Shown: positions 49,241 through 58,735 of the stretch, piece after piece
How the letters are laid out: each line of letters opens with the position of its first letter
Position numbering within the stretch: the stretch's first letter is position 1
Origin: an uncultured Chlorobiaceae bacterium
GTDB lineage: Bacteria > Bacteroidota > Chlorobiia > Chlorobiales > Chlorobiaceae
NCBI GenBank assembly: GCA_903994455.1
Contig: CAJEXI010000014.1
Coordinates: 1 to 64,000, forward strand
Direction of reading: 5' to 3'
DNA length: 64,000 nt
Program-made: the position numbers and the translations under genes
Notes under the pieces: model-generated
The model's input: only the letters and a program-made list of their open reading frames with translations
What the model was told of the DNA's origin: nothing
The model's database searches: none

Positions 49241-49777
49241 ATGATGAAGATGATGAGGGTCGTGGCTCTTGCTTTCATGCTTGCAGGAGTGTTTTCCGTC
49301 ACGGCAAGGGCTGGATGGGATCCGGCAGAGGAGGATCATGCAAAGGTGGCGGTCGACTATTTCAAAACACATGGTCCGGCACTTGACCGCTTTTTTGAAC
49401 ATGCTTATGGCTATGTTGTTTTTTCAGATGTCTATAAAGGCGGGTTTATGCTGCTTGGAGGTAGCCATGGCAAGGGATATGTCTATGAACAGAAGAAGAT
49501 TGTGGGTCGCTCCTCAATTACCCAGCTCAATGTAGGGCCCCAGCTTGGAGGTCAGTCATTCTCGGAAATTATTTTTTTTAAAGGCCGCGAAGAGCTTGAA
49601 AATTTCAAAAAAGGCAACTATGAGCTGAATGCCCAGGTAGCGGCAATTGTCATTACGACGGGGATGGCTACCAATATTGATTATTCTAACGGGGTTGCTG
49701 TTTTTGTGCTTCCAAAGGCCGGGGTTATGGCTGAAGCTACCGTGGGTGGTCAGAAGTTCTCTTATAATCCTTACTGA
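49241..49777 (+). CDS. SYLF (YSC84-type) lipid-binding domain protein, exported
   Basis: A 178-residue protein. Signal peptide MMKMMRVVALAFMLAGVFSV ending TARA. The mature part is a SYLF domain: AYGYVVFSDVYKGGFMLLGG, GKGYVYEQKKIVGRSSITQL, NVGPQLGGQSFSEIIFF, and a C-terminal NGVAVFVLPKAGVMAEATVG. SYLF proteins bind phospholipids or phosphoinositides; bacterial members are periplasmic or outer-membrane associated with unclear roles. It lies between the NTPase gene and gatB, with 29 nt on its upstream side. Confidence 0.85.
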   Translation: MMKMMRVVALAFMLAGVFSVTARAGWDPAEEDHAKVAVDYFKTHGPALDRFFEHAYGYVVFSDVYKGGFMLLGGSHGKGYVYEQKKIVGRSSITQLNVGPQLGGQSFSEIIFFKGREELENFKKGNYELNAQVAAIVITTGMATNIDYSNGVAVFVLPKAGVMAEATVGGQKFSYNPY

Positions 49778-49816
49778 CAGAGGTTTCGCTGTTTTTCAAT
49801 AATGTCAATTTTTGCA

Positions 49817-51244
49817 ATGAAGTATGAATTAGTGGTAGGCCTTGAGGTGCATTGTCAGCTTAATACCGTCACCAAGGCATTTTGTGGTTGTTCTGCCCAG
49901 TTTGGAAAATCGGCCAATACCAATGTTTGTCCGGTCTGTCTTGCTCTTCCAGGAGCGTTGCCGGTTCTTAATCGCCAGGTGGTGGAGGATGCCGTCAAGA
50001 TCGGTCTGGCAATGGGCTGTACGATAGCCTCTCATTCGGTGCTTGCCCGGAAAAACTATTTTTATCCGGATCTGCCGAAAGGGTATCAGATTTCACAGTT
50101 TGAAGAGCCGATATGCGGTGAGGGATCGCTTACGATTGATGCCGGAGAGGGGAGCAAGGAGATTCGGCTGATCAGGATTCATATTGAGGAGGATGCTGGC
50201 AAGTCGATTCACGATATTGGCGAGGAGACCTATATTGATCTGAACCGGTGTGGTGTTCCGCTGCTTGAGATTGTGAGTTATCCTGATATGCGTACTCCGA
50301 AAGAGGCATCTGCATATCTTCAGAAAGTGCGTCAGATTGTCAAATACCTCGGTATTTCGGATGGCAACATGGAGGAGGGAAGTCTTCGTTGCGATGCCAA
50401 CGTCTCTCTGCGACTTGCAGGAGCAACGGAGTATGGCACCCGCACCGAAATCAAGAATATGAACTCGTTCAAGAATGTAGAAAAGGCCATCGAATTTGAG
50501 GCGGAGCGCCATAGAGAGATTCTGGATAACGGAGGAGTTATCATTCAGGAGACCAGGCTTTGGGATGCCGACAAGGGGGAGACTCGTTCCATGCGAGGCA
50601 AGGAGTTTGCCCACGACTATCGTTATTTCCCCGACCCCGATCTGGTGCCGGTGCTTGTTGACCAGGAGATGATTGAGCGTATCAGGCTTGAGCTTCCCGA
50701 GTTTCCTGAAGCTCGTGCGCTTCGTTTTGCTGAAGAGTATGCCATTCCCGTCTATGATGCCGAAGTGCTTACGGTTGAGAGGGAGTTGGCTGACTATTTT
50801 GAGGTGACGGTCAGGGTTGCGGGTGATGCCAAGGCCTCCTCGAACTGGGTGATGGGGGAGGTGATGCGCACGCTGAAAGAGAAGTATCTTGATATTGCGG
50901 AGTTTTCTGTCTCTCCCGAAAGGCTGGGCGGCTTGATCCATCTTATTGGAGAGGGACTTATCAGCAATACCATAGCCAAGCAGGTGTTTGAACGTATGTT
51001 GTCGGAGGAAGCCACTGCAAGGGAGATTGTTGAGCGAGAAGGGCTTGCACAGGTCTCCGATACTGGTGCCATTGAGACGGTTGTTCAGGAAATTCTGGAT
51101 GCAAACCCTGGTCAGCTTGCCGCCTATCGTGGTGGAAAAACCAAATTGCTGGGCTTTTTTGTGGGCCAGTGCATGAGCCGCATGAAAGGGAAGGCCAATC
51201 CACAGATGGTGAATGATGTGCTGCTGAAAAAACTCGAAGGGTGA
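49817..51244 (+). CDS. gatB: Asp/Glu-tRNA amidotransferase subunit B
   Basis: Subunit of GatCAB that amidates Glu-tRNA(Gln) and Asp-tRNA(Asn). The start at ATG 49817 gives the family N-terminus [18 protein letters not shown] 49802 would add five residues. Evidence: [15 protein letters not shown], the kinase-like core [52 protein letters not shown], and the C-terminal YqeY-like tail ([23 protein letters not shown]). 475 residues, full length. gatA and gatC are not adjacent. Convergent with xseB, 6 nt apart. Confidence 0.96.
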   Translation: MKYELVVGLEVHCQLNTVTKAFCGCSAQFGKSANTNVCPVCLALPGALPVLNRQVVEDAVKIGLAMGCTIASHSVLARKNYFYPDLPKGYQISQFEEPICGEGSLTIDAGEGSKEIRLIRIHIEEDAGKSIHDIGEETYIDLNRCGVPLLEIVSYPDMRTPKEASAYLQKVRQIVKYLGISDGNMEEGSLRCDANVSLRLAGATEYGTRTEIKNMNSFKNVEKAIEFEAERHREILDNGGVIIQETRLWDADKGETRSMRGKEFAHDYRYFPDPDLVPVLVDQEMIERIRLELPEFPEARALRFAEEYAIPVYDAEVLTVERELADYFEVTVRVAGDAKASSNWVMGEVMRTLKEKYLDIAEFSVSPERLGGLIHLIGEGLISNTIAKQVFERMLSEEATAREIVEREGLAQVSDTGAIETVVQEILDANPGQLAAYRGGKTKLLGFFVGQCMSRMKGKANPQMVNDVLLKKLEG

Positions 51245-51250
51245 GTGTTT

Positions 51251-51529
51251 TCATGATTCAGTGTCGAACAGGTCTTTGATACGGGGTGTTTCGGGCACTG
51301 TTTTTGCGAGTTCAGGATTGATAACCTCAATTTTTTTTCTGGCTTCCTGAAGTCGATTTTTGCAGGTTTCGGCAATGCTCAGTCCCTCTTCATAGAGGCC
51401 GATAGAGCTTTCAAGGCCGGTGTCGGGATTTTCGATGTTGCGGGTTATCTCCTCAAGCCGCGAGATCAGCTCCTCGATTGATGGTGTGCAAGAGGGTGTG
51501 CCAGAGGGTTTCAGGGAGTGGGATGCCAT
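51251..51529 (-). CDS. xseB: Exodeoxyribonuclease VII small subunit
   Basis: A 92-residue helical protein with the XseB core IEELISRLEEITRNIENPDT, then SSIGLYEEGLSIAETCKNRL and QEARKKIEVI. Together with XseA it degrades single-stranded DNA. xseA is not in the window. It converges on gatB and is divergent from obgE (74 nt). Confidence 0.88.
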   Translation of the reverse strand: MASHSLKPSGTPSCTPSIEELISRLEEITRNIENPDTGLESSIGLYEEGLSIAETCKNRLQEARKKIEVINPELAKTVPETPRIKDLFDTES

Positions 51530-51603
51530 AAGGTTGTCCGTGGTTAGATGGTTGTTACGGAATGTAGGTAAAGAGAAAGATTATTCAAAAGGCAGGTGTG
51601 TGA

Positions 51604-52617
51604 GTGAAGTTTGTCGATAGTGCGGCTATTTTTGTTGAGGCTGGTGACGGCGGTAAAGGATGTGTGAGTTTTCGCAGGGAGAAGTTTGTGCCCAAAGGCG
51701 GACCGGACGGGGGTGACGGCGGACGTGGTGGCCATGTGTGGCTGAGAACCAACCGACAGTTGACGACCCTTCTTGATTTCAAGTATAAAAAGAGATATAT
51801 CGCGGTTCGCGGTGTCCATGGTCAGGGAGCCAGAAAAACAGGCCGGGATGGCGCTGATATTGTCATTGATGTTCCGTGTGGCACGATCGTCAAAAATGCC
51901 GAAACCCACGAAATCATTGCTGATTTGACCGGTGAGGATCAGGAACTGTTAATTGCCAGGGGGGGGAAAGGTGGCCGGGGCAATCAGCATTTTGCAACAC
52001 CAACTCGCCAGGCACCCCGCTATGCCGAGCCAGGGCAGAAAGGGGAGGTATTCATGCTCGAAATGGAGCTGAAGCTTATGGCTGATGTCGGTCTGGTTGG
52101 TTTTCCCAATGCGGGCAAGTCTACCTTGATTTCAGTCATCAGCGCCGCGAAGCCAAAAATTGCCGATTATCCCTTTACGACTTTGGTGCCCAATCTTGGC
52201 ATTGTGCGCTACGAGGAGTACAAATCGTTTGTGATGGCCGATATTCCTGGAATTATTGAGGGTGCGGCGGAGGGAAAAGGACTTGGCTTGCAGTTTTTGC
52301 GCCATATCGAGCGTACAAAAATTCTGGCCGTGCTTGTTGCCGCTGATTCGCCTGATATTGCCGAGGAGTATCGGACACTTCTTGGTGAGCTTGAGAAATT
52401 TAACAAGGGGCTGCTCGACAAGCCCCGTCTGATGGTGGTAACAAAAATGGATATTGCTGCCGAGGAGCTTGAGATTCCGGATCTTGAAGAGGGTGTCAGG
52501 GTTCTTCCGATTTCAGCCGTTTCCGGGCAGGGGCTGAAGGAACTCAAGGACGAACTCTGGCGGGAGGTATCGGGTCGTATCAGAGCGGCTGAACCTTTGG
52601 ATGAGGGGCGCGGATAA
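51604..52617 (+). CDS. obgE: GTPase ObgE/CgtA
   Basis: Ribosome-assembly and stress GTPase, 337 residues from GTG 51604 ([20 protein letters not shown]). The glycine-rich Obg fold (about 1-157; [37 protein letters not shown]) precedes the G domain: P-loop [11 protein letters not shown], switch [19 protein letters not shown], and NKxD-like VTKMD. The third C-terminal domain is minimal. The GNAT gene follows after 2 nt. Confidence 0.95.
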   Translation: MKFVDSAAIFVEAGDGGKGCVSFRREKFVPKGGPDGGDGGRGGHVWLRTNRQLTTLLDFKYKKRYIAVRGVHGQGARKTGRDGADIVIDVPCGTIVKNAETHEIIADLTGEDQELLIARGGKGGRGNQHFATPTRQAPRYAEPGQKGEVFMLEMELKLMADVGLVGFPNAGKSTLISVISAAKPKIADYPFTTLVPNLGIVRYEEYKSFVMADIPGIIEGAAEGKGLGLQFLRHIERTKILAVLVAADSPDIAEEYRTLLGELEKFNKGLLDKPRLMVVTKMDIAAEELEIPDLEEGVRVLPISAVSGQGLKELKDELWREVSGRIRAAEPLDEGRG

Positions 52618-52619
52618 CC

Positions 52620-53087
52620 ATGCAGCAAGGAGAACTTTTTGTCAGATATGCACGTCTTGCTGATGCTGGCGCTATTTCTGCCATTACGGTCGAGTATGCC
52701 AGTCAGGGAATCATGCTGGAGCGCACCAATGATAATATTGTTGAAAATATACGTAATTTTTTTGTTGCTGAATACAATGGCGAGGTAATTGGGTGCTGTG
52801 CGATTGCATTTTATACCCAGAAGCTTGCCGAGATTCGTTCGCTGGCAGTCTTTAACCGTTATAAAATGAAGGGGATAGGACGGTTGCTGGTTGAAAAGGC
52901 CGAGTCGGTTTTACGTGAAGAAGGGGTCAGGGAAGTTTTTGTTCTGACACTCAATCGTGAGTTTTTCAGCCGCGTCGGGTACAGTGAAATCCAAAAAGAG
53001 TATTTTCCCCAGAAAATATGGAGGGATTGTACTCACTGTCCAAAGCTTATGGCGTGCGATGAGATTGCGATGGTGAAAACACTCTAA
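52620..53087 (+). CDS. GNAT acetyltransferase, short N-acetylglutamate synthase-like
   Basis: A 155-residue GNAT with the acetyl-CoA loop FNRYKMKGIGRLLVEKAE and a C-terminal cysteine-rich segment KIWRDCTHCPKLMACDEIAM. That segment (pattern D-C-x2-C-P-K-x3-C-D-E) is typical of short ArgA-type N-acetylglutamate synthases that start arginine synthesis. No kinase-like domain is present. It starts 2 nt after obgE, so they are co-translated. Other GNAT substrates remain possible. Confidence 0.72.
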   Translation: MQQGELFVRYARLADAGAISAITVEYASQGIMLERTNDNIVENIRNFFVAEYNGEVIGCCAIAFYTQKLAEIRSLAVFNRYKMKGIGRLLVEKAESVLREEGVREVFVLTLNREFFSRVGYSEIQKEYFPQKIWRDCTHCPKLMACDEIAMVKTL

Positions 53088-53117
53088 ACTAATTATACAA
53101 ACAGGGGCAGCAAAGTT

Positions 53118-53384
53118 GTGATTGTTCAGGAAGTTATCGTAAAAAACAAGGCGGGGCTGCACACCAGACCCGCTGCAGCAGTCGTCAAGCTGGCATCTCG
53201 TTTCAAGGCAGATTTTTTTATTGAGATGCAGGGTGTCGAAATTAATGCAAAGTCAATTATTGGTGTCATGAGTCTTGCCGCTCCAAAAGGAACCCGGTTG
53301 ACGCTCAAGCTGGATGGTGAGGATGCGGCAGAGGCTGCCCGTCAGTTGGTGGAGTTTTTTGATCAGGGTTTTGGAGAACAATAG
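53118..53384 (+). CDS. ptsH: Phosphocarrier protein HPr
   Basis: An 88-residue HPr from GTG 53118. The active-site histidine is at position 15 in GLHTRPAA, and the regulatory serine at 46 in INAKSIIGVMSLAAPKG, so both the PEP-dependent and HPr-kinase phosphorylation sites are kept. No enzyme I or sugar permease is in the window, and green sulfur bacteria hardly use sugars, so a regulatory role is likely (inference). The first glycosyltransferase begins 2 nt after its stop. Confidence 0.93.
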   Translation: MIVQEVIVKNKAGLHTRPAAAVVKLASRFKADFFIEMQGVEINAKSIIGVMSLAAPKGTRLTLKLDGEDAAEAARQLVEFFDQGFGEQ

Positions 53385-53386
53385 CC

Positions 53387-54502
53387 TTGCGCATTGCGTT
53401 TATATCTCCTTTTTTTCCGTTGAAGGGAGGTATAGCCCGGTTCAGCGGATTGTTGGCGGATGCCCTTCGCGAGCATCGGGGGGATGATGTTGTTCCGCTG
53501 GCGTTCAGGGCGCTGTTTCCGGATTTCGTTTCGAAAGGCACCCTGGCACCTTTACCGGAAGAGTTTCGTCTTGTGCTTTTCAACCCCTTTTCCTGGTTGG
53601 AAACCATTCAGCGTCTCAGGTCACTGAAACCCGATGTGTTGCTCGTGGCCTCCTGGACCGCTCTTTTGGCTCCTCTCTTTTATGTTGTGCGTCGCCTGAC
53701 CGGTATCAGGATGGTGGTGTTGCTGCATAACCTCTCGTCTCATGAGTCCTTTTTTATTGAGCCGCTTATGCAGAGGCTGCTTGCCGCTTCGGCGGAGGGT
53801 TTTCTGACGCTTTCGGGTGCAGTTTCGGAGCAGGTTCGTGCGGCTTTTCCGGCGGTGCCTCTCTGCACGCTTTTTCATCCGGTGTATGATCCGGCGGGGT
53901 CGCTGCCTTCGGTGGTTGATGCCCGTCACGAGCTTCATCTTGAATCCTCTTCACCCGTGCTGCTTTTTTTCGGCTACGTGCGTTCATACAAGGGGCTTGA
54001 TATCCTGCTTCGAGCTATGCCGACTATTCTTCGACGGGAACCTACGCTCAGGTTGGTGGTTGCGGGTCATTTTTATGAGGATCTCTCTTTTTATCGACGA
54101 CTTGTTGATCAACTTGGCCTTGGGGGGAATGTGGACCTCTATCCGGGCTATGTGCCTCCGGAGCGGACAGCGCTCTATTTTGCAGCGGCGGATGCGGTGG
54201 TGCTTCCCTACCGCAGCGCTACGCAGTCTGGAGTGGTGCAGCTTGCCTACGGTCATGGTCGGCCGGTTATTGTCACCCCGGTGGGCGCGCTTCCCGAGAT
54301 GGTGCGTCCGGGCGAGACCGGCTGGGTTGCCGGTGACGCGTCGCCTGAAGGGTTTGCCGATGCGGTTGGGGAGTTTCTTGACAGCAGGGAGAGGCTTATT
54401 TCTATGCGTCCTGCAATCGAAGCTTTTCGCCGGGAGTACTCCTGGGAGGCTTTTGCTGACGCAGCAGGCAATTTTCTTGAAACCATAGCGGCAGGGAGGT
54501 AA
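53387..54502 (+). CDS. Glycosyltransferase, GT4/GT-B type
   Basis: A 371-residue enzyme beginning at TTG 53387 (MRIAFISPFFPLKGGIARF, the usual GT-B start), 2 nt after ptsH. C-terminal donor-binding features: LLFFGYVRSYKGLDILLRAM, YVPPERTALYFAAADAVVLP, and the EX7E-like segment QSGVVQLAYGHGRPVIVTPV. It probably adds a sugar to a surface polysaccharide. The unusual start codon and tight spacing suggest translational coupling to ptsH. Substrate unknown. Confidence 0.85.
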   Translation: MRIAFISPFFPLKGGIARFSGLLADALREHRGDDVVPLAFRALFPDFVSKGTLAPLPEEFRLVLFNPFSWLETIQRLRSLKPDVLLVASWTALLAPLFYVVRRLTGIRMVVLLHNLSSHESFFIEPLMQRLLAASAEGFLTLSGAVSEQVRAAFPAVPLCTLFHPVYDPAGSLPSVVDARHELHLESSSPVLLFFGYVRSYKGLDILLRAMPTILRREPTLRLVVAGHFYEDLSFYRRLVDQLGLGGNVDLYPGYVPPERTALYFAAADAVVLPYRSATQSGVVQLAYGHGRPVIVTPVGALPEMVRPGETGWVAGDASPEGFADAVGEFLDSRERLISMRPAIEAFRREYSWEAFADAAGNFLETIAAGR

Positions 54503-55344
54503 TGATGGAGGCGCAGACCTGCATTGTTGTGCTGAACTGGAACGGCGCGGATGAGACAATTGCCTGCCTGGAATCGCTCGCTTCCGTTGTGGCGAAGGGA
54601 TACAAGCTGCTGGTTGTTGATAACGGCTCGACCGATGGTTCTCCTGAAAAGATACGGAAGGCTTTTCCTGCTGTAGAGCTGCTTTGTCTGCCTGTCAATC
54701 TCGGCTACGGCGGCGGGAATAATGCCGGATTCAGGCGCGTCAAGGAGTTGCAGGCGGAGTTTGTGATTTTTCTGAACAACGACACCATTGTTGACTCCGG
54801 TTTTTCTGCTCCGCTTGTTGAGACGCTGCGTCTTCAGCCGTTGGCAGGCATGGCGGTGCCGAAAATTTATTATTGGGATCGACCTGATGTTCTCTGGTAT
54901 GCTGGTGGAGTTGTCAGGTTGTCAACCGGCCTGATCTGCCATGTGGGGCTCCGGCAGAAGGATGCGCCTGTGTTTAACCGGCCCGGGCCAACCGGCTATG
55001 CGACAGGTTGCTGTTTTGCCATGCGATGCCGAGATTTTGAGGCGCTCGGCGGGTTTGATGAAAGCTTTGCGATGTATGCGGAGGATGTTGATCTCTCCCT
55101 GCGTGTTCGTGCGCTGGGCAAGAGTGTGCAGTATGTGCCGTCCTCAAGAGTATGGCACAAGGTGTCGGCCTCGCTTTCTGGCCGACCGTTGCTGAAGCTG
55201 GCCAAAAAGAGCCGTGGGGCGCTCCGTCTCTTCATCAAGCACAGGGCATGGAGCGGAATGGTGCTGTATCTGCTTTTGCTTCCCCTGCGACTTTTTGGTA
55301 GTTTTCTGAAGCAATGGTTTGCCGGGAGGAGCTATGCCGAATAG
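54502..55344 (+). CDS. Glycosyltransferase family 2 (rhamnosyltransferase-like)
   Basis: A 280-residue GT-A enzyme. N-terminal nucleotide-binding VVLNWNGADETIACLESL, VVDNGSTDGS, the acceptor region NLGYGGGNNAGFR, the metal-binding FLNNDTIVD, and a YATGCCFAMRC ... MYAEDVDLSLR segment typical of WbbL-like enzymes. The start ATG 54502 overlaps the previous stop codon (TAATG), with a GGGAGG ribosome site. The C-terminus carries a membrane-associated hydrophobic stretch (MVLYLLLLPLRLFGSFL). Confidence 0.88.
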   Translation: MMEAQTCIVVLNWNGADETIACLESLASVVAKGYKLLVVDNGSTDGSPEKIRKAFPAVELLCLPVNLGYGGGNNAGFRRVKELQAEFVIFLNNDTIVDSGFSAPLVETLRLQPLAGMAVPKIYYWDRPDVLWYAGGVVRLSTGLICHVGLRQKDAPVFNRPGPTGYATGCCFAMRCRDFEALGGFDESFAMYAEDVDLSLRVRALGKSVQYVPSSRVWHKVSASLSGRPLLKLAKKSRGALRLFIKHRAWSGMVLYLLLLPLRLFGSFLKQWFAGRSYAE

Positions 55345-55906
55345 TTGCAGAACGGTTATCGATGGAGCATATCTCAACGATCCGGCTCACCGGATTCGCT
55401 GGCAGAAAACGCTCGAGTTTGTCGGACGTTCACGATCTGCTCAACTCTTGACCGCAGCCGCTTTGTCGGGGCTCGATCTGGGTGACCGGACACCTCTGAC
55501 TGCTTCGCTGGAGCAACTTTTCGGATGCTCTTTCGAGAGCACGACAATAGATCTTGATATTGAGCGACTTTCCGGTTCATTTTCCGTTATAACCGCTTTT
55601 GAGGTGCTGGAACATCTTTACAATCCGCTCCATCTGCTGCTCGAAGTTCGCCGGATACTTGAGGGCGCGGATGCACGACTCTTTGTCTCCATGCCTCTCT
55701 GGAAGCCCGCATACCTTGCCAGCCCCGACCATTTTCATGAGATGACGCGCTCCGAGGCGCTTTCGCTCTTCAGTCGTGCCGGGTTTGCAGTGCTTCGAAG
55801 CGAGGAGTTTCGTATCCGCCACCCGTTGTTTTATCTTACAGGAGTCAAGCCGCTGTTGCGGGCATGGTATGAAAAAGTGCAGATCTATGAACTTGCCGTC
55901 CGATAG
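55334..55906 (+). CDS. SAM-dependent methyltransferase (class I, Methyltransf_23-like)
   Basis: A 190-residue protein from ATG 55334, which overlaps the preceding gene by 11 nt and has a strong site (GGGAGGAG). It is recognisable by VITAFEVLEHLYNPLHLLLE, VRRILEGADARLFVSMPLW and the late region FHEMTRSEALSLFSRAGF. The glycine-rich SAM motif I is weak (SGLDLGDRT). Probably methylates a sugar or lipid intermediate of the polysaccharide cluster; it could be partly degraded in function given the weak motif. Confidence 0.72.
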   Translation: MPNSCRTVIDGAYLNDPAHRIRWQKTLEFVGRSRSAQLLTAAALSGLDLGDRTPLTASLEQLFGCSFESTTIDLDIERLSGSFSVITAFEVLEHLYNPLHLLLEVRRILEGADARLFVSMPLWKPAYLASPDHFHEMTRSEALSLFSRAGFAVLRSEEFRIRHPLFYLTGVKPLLRAWYEKVQIYELAVR

Positions 55907-57071
55907 GGGAGCCACCCATAGCCCGATTAACCCCGTTAGCTCGTACAGGCTTGTCTGGTTTTCCGAGATACAGTGGGATTTTCTCTCCACCCGGAAGCAG
56001 CGCCTGCTTGCCCGTTTTACCGGGAACTGGAACATTCTTTTCATAGAGCCTTTTGCGCTTGGGCGTAGCCATCACTGGCTCCCGGTCAAACGGGGCAGAG
56101 TCTGGGTGGTCAGCGTCCCCTTTCTGAAGAGTGTTCCCTTCCAGATTGGCCGACTGCTCGATATTCCCTTGCTGCGCGGGTTGCTCTCTCTGCCCGGTAT
56201 TGTTCTTATGCTTTTCTGGGTGACGATGCTCGGATTCGGCTCATCCGACAGGATAATCGGTCTGAGCAATGTCTACTGGGGCAGGATAGCTGCCCTTCTC
56301 CCTTGTCGCCTCCGCTTTTATGATGCCAACGATGACCACCTTGCGTTTCCTGGGAGTCCCCCGTGGCTGAAGGGCTCTCTCGACCGCTATCTCTCCAGGG
56401 TGCATCTGGTTTTCAGTGTGAGCCGCGAACTGACCAGCCAGCTCAAGCTTCCGACCGGTGTGCGCACCGTCGAACTTGGCAATGGCGTTGAGTTCAACCA
56501 TTTTGCTGTTTCTCGTCCTGACAAGCCTGATGCGCTCTCCGGTATCAAGGGTACGATTCTTGGCTATGCCGGAGCGATGGACTGGATTGATACCGCCCTG
56601 ATTGCCGCAACGGCCCGAGCCTGGCCGGAGTATCAGATTGTGCTTCTTGGTCCCGCCTACGAAAGGGAGTGGTGGAACAAACAGCAGGAGATCAATGCGC
56701 TTGCTAACGTGCACTATTTTGGGAAAATTGACTATGAAGAGCTGCCAGCCTGGGTGCAGCGGTTTGATCTGGCGCTGATGCCGCTCCTTTCCAACAGGCT
56801 GAAAGGGGTCTCCCACCCCAACAAGCTCTATGAATATACCGCCGTCGGTGTGCCGGTGCTTTCGATGAACTACTGCAGCGCGGTGGAGCGGGCGCGGGAG
56901 GTGGTGCATATTGCTTCGTCGCATGGGGAGTTTGTCCGCATGGTGCCAGAAGCTCTTGCCGACCGGCGGGTTGAAGCGCGGCAGGCATTCGCCCGGCGGC
57001 ACAGTTGGGATGCCCTTGCTGCCGCGATGGAGCTGGAGTTGAGGAGCGCTTTTCTGGAGAGACTCCAGTGA
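55887..57071 (+). CDS. Glycosyltransferase, GT-B type
   Basis: A 394-residue enzyme from ATG 55887, overlapping the methyltransferase gene by 20 nt. The N-terminal half has the VWFSEIQWDFLSTRKQRLLA and WNILFIEPF pattern. The C-terminal donor domain shows ILGYAGAMDWIDTALIAATA, PEYQIVLLGP, then YEELPAWVQRFDLALMPL and SHPNKLYEYTAVGVPVLSM (EX7E-like). It resembles transferases of the TuaH/exopolysaccharide kind. Sugar unknown. The flippase gene overlaps its stop. Confidence 0.82.
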   Translation: MNLPSDRGATHSPINPVSSYRLVWFSEIQWDFLSTRKQRLLARFTGNWNILFIEPFALGRSHHWLPVKRGRVWVVSVPFLKSVPFQIGRLLDIPLLRGLLSLPGIVLMLFWVTMLGFGSSDRIIGLSNVYWGRIAALLPCRLRFYDANDDHLAFPGSPPWLKGSLDRYLSRVHLVFSVSRELTSQLKLPTGVRTVELGNGVEFNHFAVSRPDKPDALSGIKGTILGYAGAMDWIDTALIAATARAWPEYQIVLLGPAYEREWWNKQQEINALANVHYFGKIDYEELPAWVQRFDLALMPLLSNRLKGVSHPNKLYEYTAVGVPVLSMNYCSAVERAREVVHIASSHGEFVRMVPEALADRRVEARQAFARRHSWDALAAAMELELRSAFLERLQ

Positions 57072-58564
57072 ATCGCAATGCCGTCATAGCTGGTCAGGCG
57101 GGATTCTCCTTTGCAGGATTTTTCTTCGGCCAGGTGGCGCGGTTTGGCTATAACCTTGTTGTTGCCCGGCTGCTCGGTGTTGATGCTCTTGGTGTCTATG
57201 CTCTCGCCATTGCGGTTATCCAGATTTCAGAGGTGCTTGCCATTGCCGGGCTTGATTCCGGCCTCCTGCGTTTTGTCAGCCTCAATAGTCACGATCCTCT
57301 CCGTCAGAGGGGCACGATTGGTTCTGCCCTTAAAACAGCGCTTGCTCTCTCGCTTGTTGTGGCACTCCTGCTGCTGTCGTTTTCAGGTCATATCGCTTCG
57401 CTGCTCAACGGCAGCCGCCTGTTGCAGCTTACGCTCTGCTGTTATGCGGCGGCGATTCCCTTTAATGTGGTAACCGTTTTGTTTGGCCATGCGATGCAGG
57501 GTTTTCAGCAGCTCAAGCCAAAAATTATTGCCACACAGATACTCAGTCCTCTGCTGCTGCTCTTGCTGACGCTGCTTCTCCGCTACACCTCAGGTCATGA
57601 TGCCGCCCTCTTTTTCCCTTTTGTGTTGGCAGGCATCGGGGCATTTATCTGGATTCGCCCTCGCCTTGCAGCCATTACCGGCGTGCTCCCGTCGGATATC
57701 CTGCACGCCCGGACGGACAAGGCGATGATGGCCTACGCTCTCCCTTTCATGGCGGTATCGCTCCTGAGCATGATGAGCCACTGGCTCGATGTGATGATGC
57801 TCGGGATGCTCACCGATACCGCAACGGTTGGCCTCTATCATCCTGCCGCACGAACGGCGGGGCTTCTTCGCTCGGTGCTCCTTGCTTTTACTGGCATTGC
57901 CGCTCCGATGATTGCCGATTTGCACGCCAAGAGCCAGAGTGTGGAGATAGGTCGCATCTACAAGATGGTGACGCGCTGGATTGTCATGGTTGTCATTCCA
58001 CCGGCAATTCTCTTCATGGCGCTTCCCGAACCGGTGCTCTCGGTCTTCGGCGACCGGTTTGCGGCAGGAGGATCGACCGCGCTGCTTCTCTTGACTGCCG
58101 CCTCTTTCCTGCAGGCGACCTTTGGCCTCTCGGCAACAGTGCTTGCCATGACTGGCTATGCTCGGCTCAGTCTCCTCAATGCTCTTGGCGCTCTCGGCTT
58201 GCAAGTGGTGCTGAATCTTCTTTTGATTCCCCGCATGGGGCTGAACGGTGCTGCTCTTGCAACACTGCTGCTCTTTTTGCTGCTCTCTGCTCTCCGGCTT
58301 GGCGAAATACAACGCCTGCTGAAGATTCACCCGTTTGGCAAGGCGCTCTGGAAACCTCTTGCTGCCGGGTTATCATGTGGTGCGCTTCTTCTGCTTGTGC
58401 GCCCGTGGCTGCTCACCCTTCCACCTTTTCCGGGGCTGGTGACAGGCGCGGTTCTTGCCCTCTCCAGTTATACGGTGTTGATGCTGCTGCTGAAGTTGGA
58501 AGCAGAGGAGCGGGAGATTATTTTAAGGTATATCCCCTTTTTGAACAAGGTCGTTATATTTTGA
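57068..58564 (+). CDS. Wzx-type polysaccharide flippase
   Basis: A 498-residue integral membrane protein with about 12-14 spans. The start is set at GTG 57068, overlapping the previous stop (GTGA), giving MNRNAVIAGQAGFSFAGFFF. Signature features of the MVF/MATE exporters: FGQVARFGYNLVVARLLGVD, GVYALAIAVIQISEV, LPFMAVSLLSMMSHWLDVMM, GLYHPAARTAGLL and GLNGAALATLLLFLLLS. It would flip lipid-linked oligosaccharide made by the three upstream transferases. No polymerase (Wzy) or initiating transferase is adjacent. It is the last gene of this cluster. Confidence 0.88.
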   Translation: MNRNAVIAGQAGFSFAGFFFGQVARFGYNLVVARLLGVDALGVYALAIAVIQISEVLAIAGLDSGLLRFVSLNSHDPLRQRGTIGSALKTALALSLVVALLLLSFSGHIASLLNGSRLLQLTLCCYAAAIPFNVVTVLFGHAMQGFQQLKPKIIATQILSPLLLLLLTLLLRYTSGHDAALFFPFVLAGIGAFIWIRPRLAAITGVLPSDILHARTDKAMMAYALPFMAVSLLSMMSHWLDVMMLGMLTDTATVGLYHPAARTAGLLRSVLLAFTGIAAPMIADLHAKSQSVEIGRIYKMVTRWIVMVVIPPAILFMALPEPVLSVFGDRFAAGGSTALLLLTAASFLQATFGLSATVLAMTGYARLSLLNALGALGLQVVLNLLLIPRMGLNGAALATLLLFLLLSALRLGEIQRLLKIHPFGKALWKPLAAGLSCGALLLLVRPWLLTLPPFPGLVTGAVLALSSYTVLMLLLKLEAEEREIILRYIPFLNKVVIF

Positions 58565-58735
58565 TCAGTAATTGAATTTTTTCAAAAAGTTGAAAATGCT
58601 GTAACTATCTTCTTTATCTGTGTATCTCTTGATTGAGACAATAATGGGTTAAGAGGTTTAATCATAAAAAAATAAACTGTTTTTTTCGGAAATGAGACAG
58701 TAACATTCTAAACACAGTTCGGTAGGTGTATTCTA
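58565..58735. other. AT-rich gap before the radical SAM island
   Basis: 171 nt without a recognisable gene. A weak AT-rich hairpin (TTTTCAA-AAAG-TTGAAAA, 58579-58596) follows the flippase stop, with no T-run. The only small frames are two to three codons long, so no radical SAM precursor peptide is seen. Base composition shifts visibly to AT here. Confidence 0.5.

Noticed and set aside
58579..58596. Terminator after the flippase gene
   Set aside because: The 7-bp stem is entirely AT-rich apart from one C-G pair and no T-run follows, so support is too weak.
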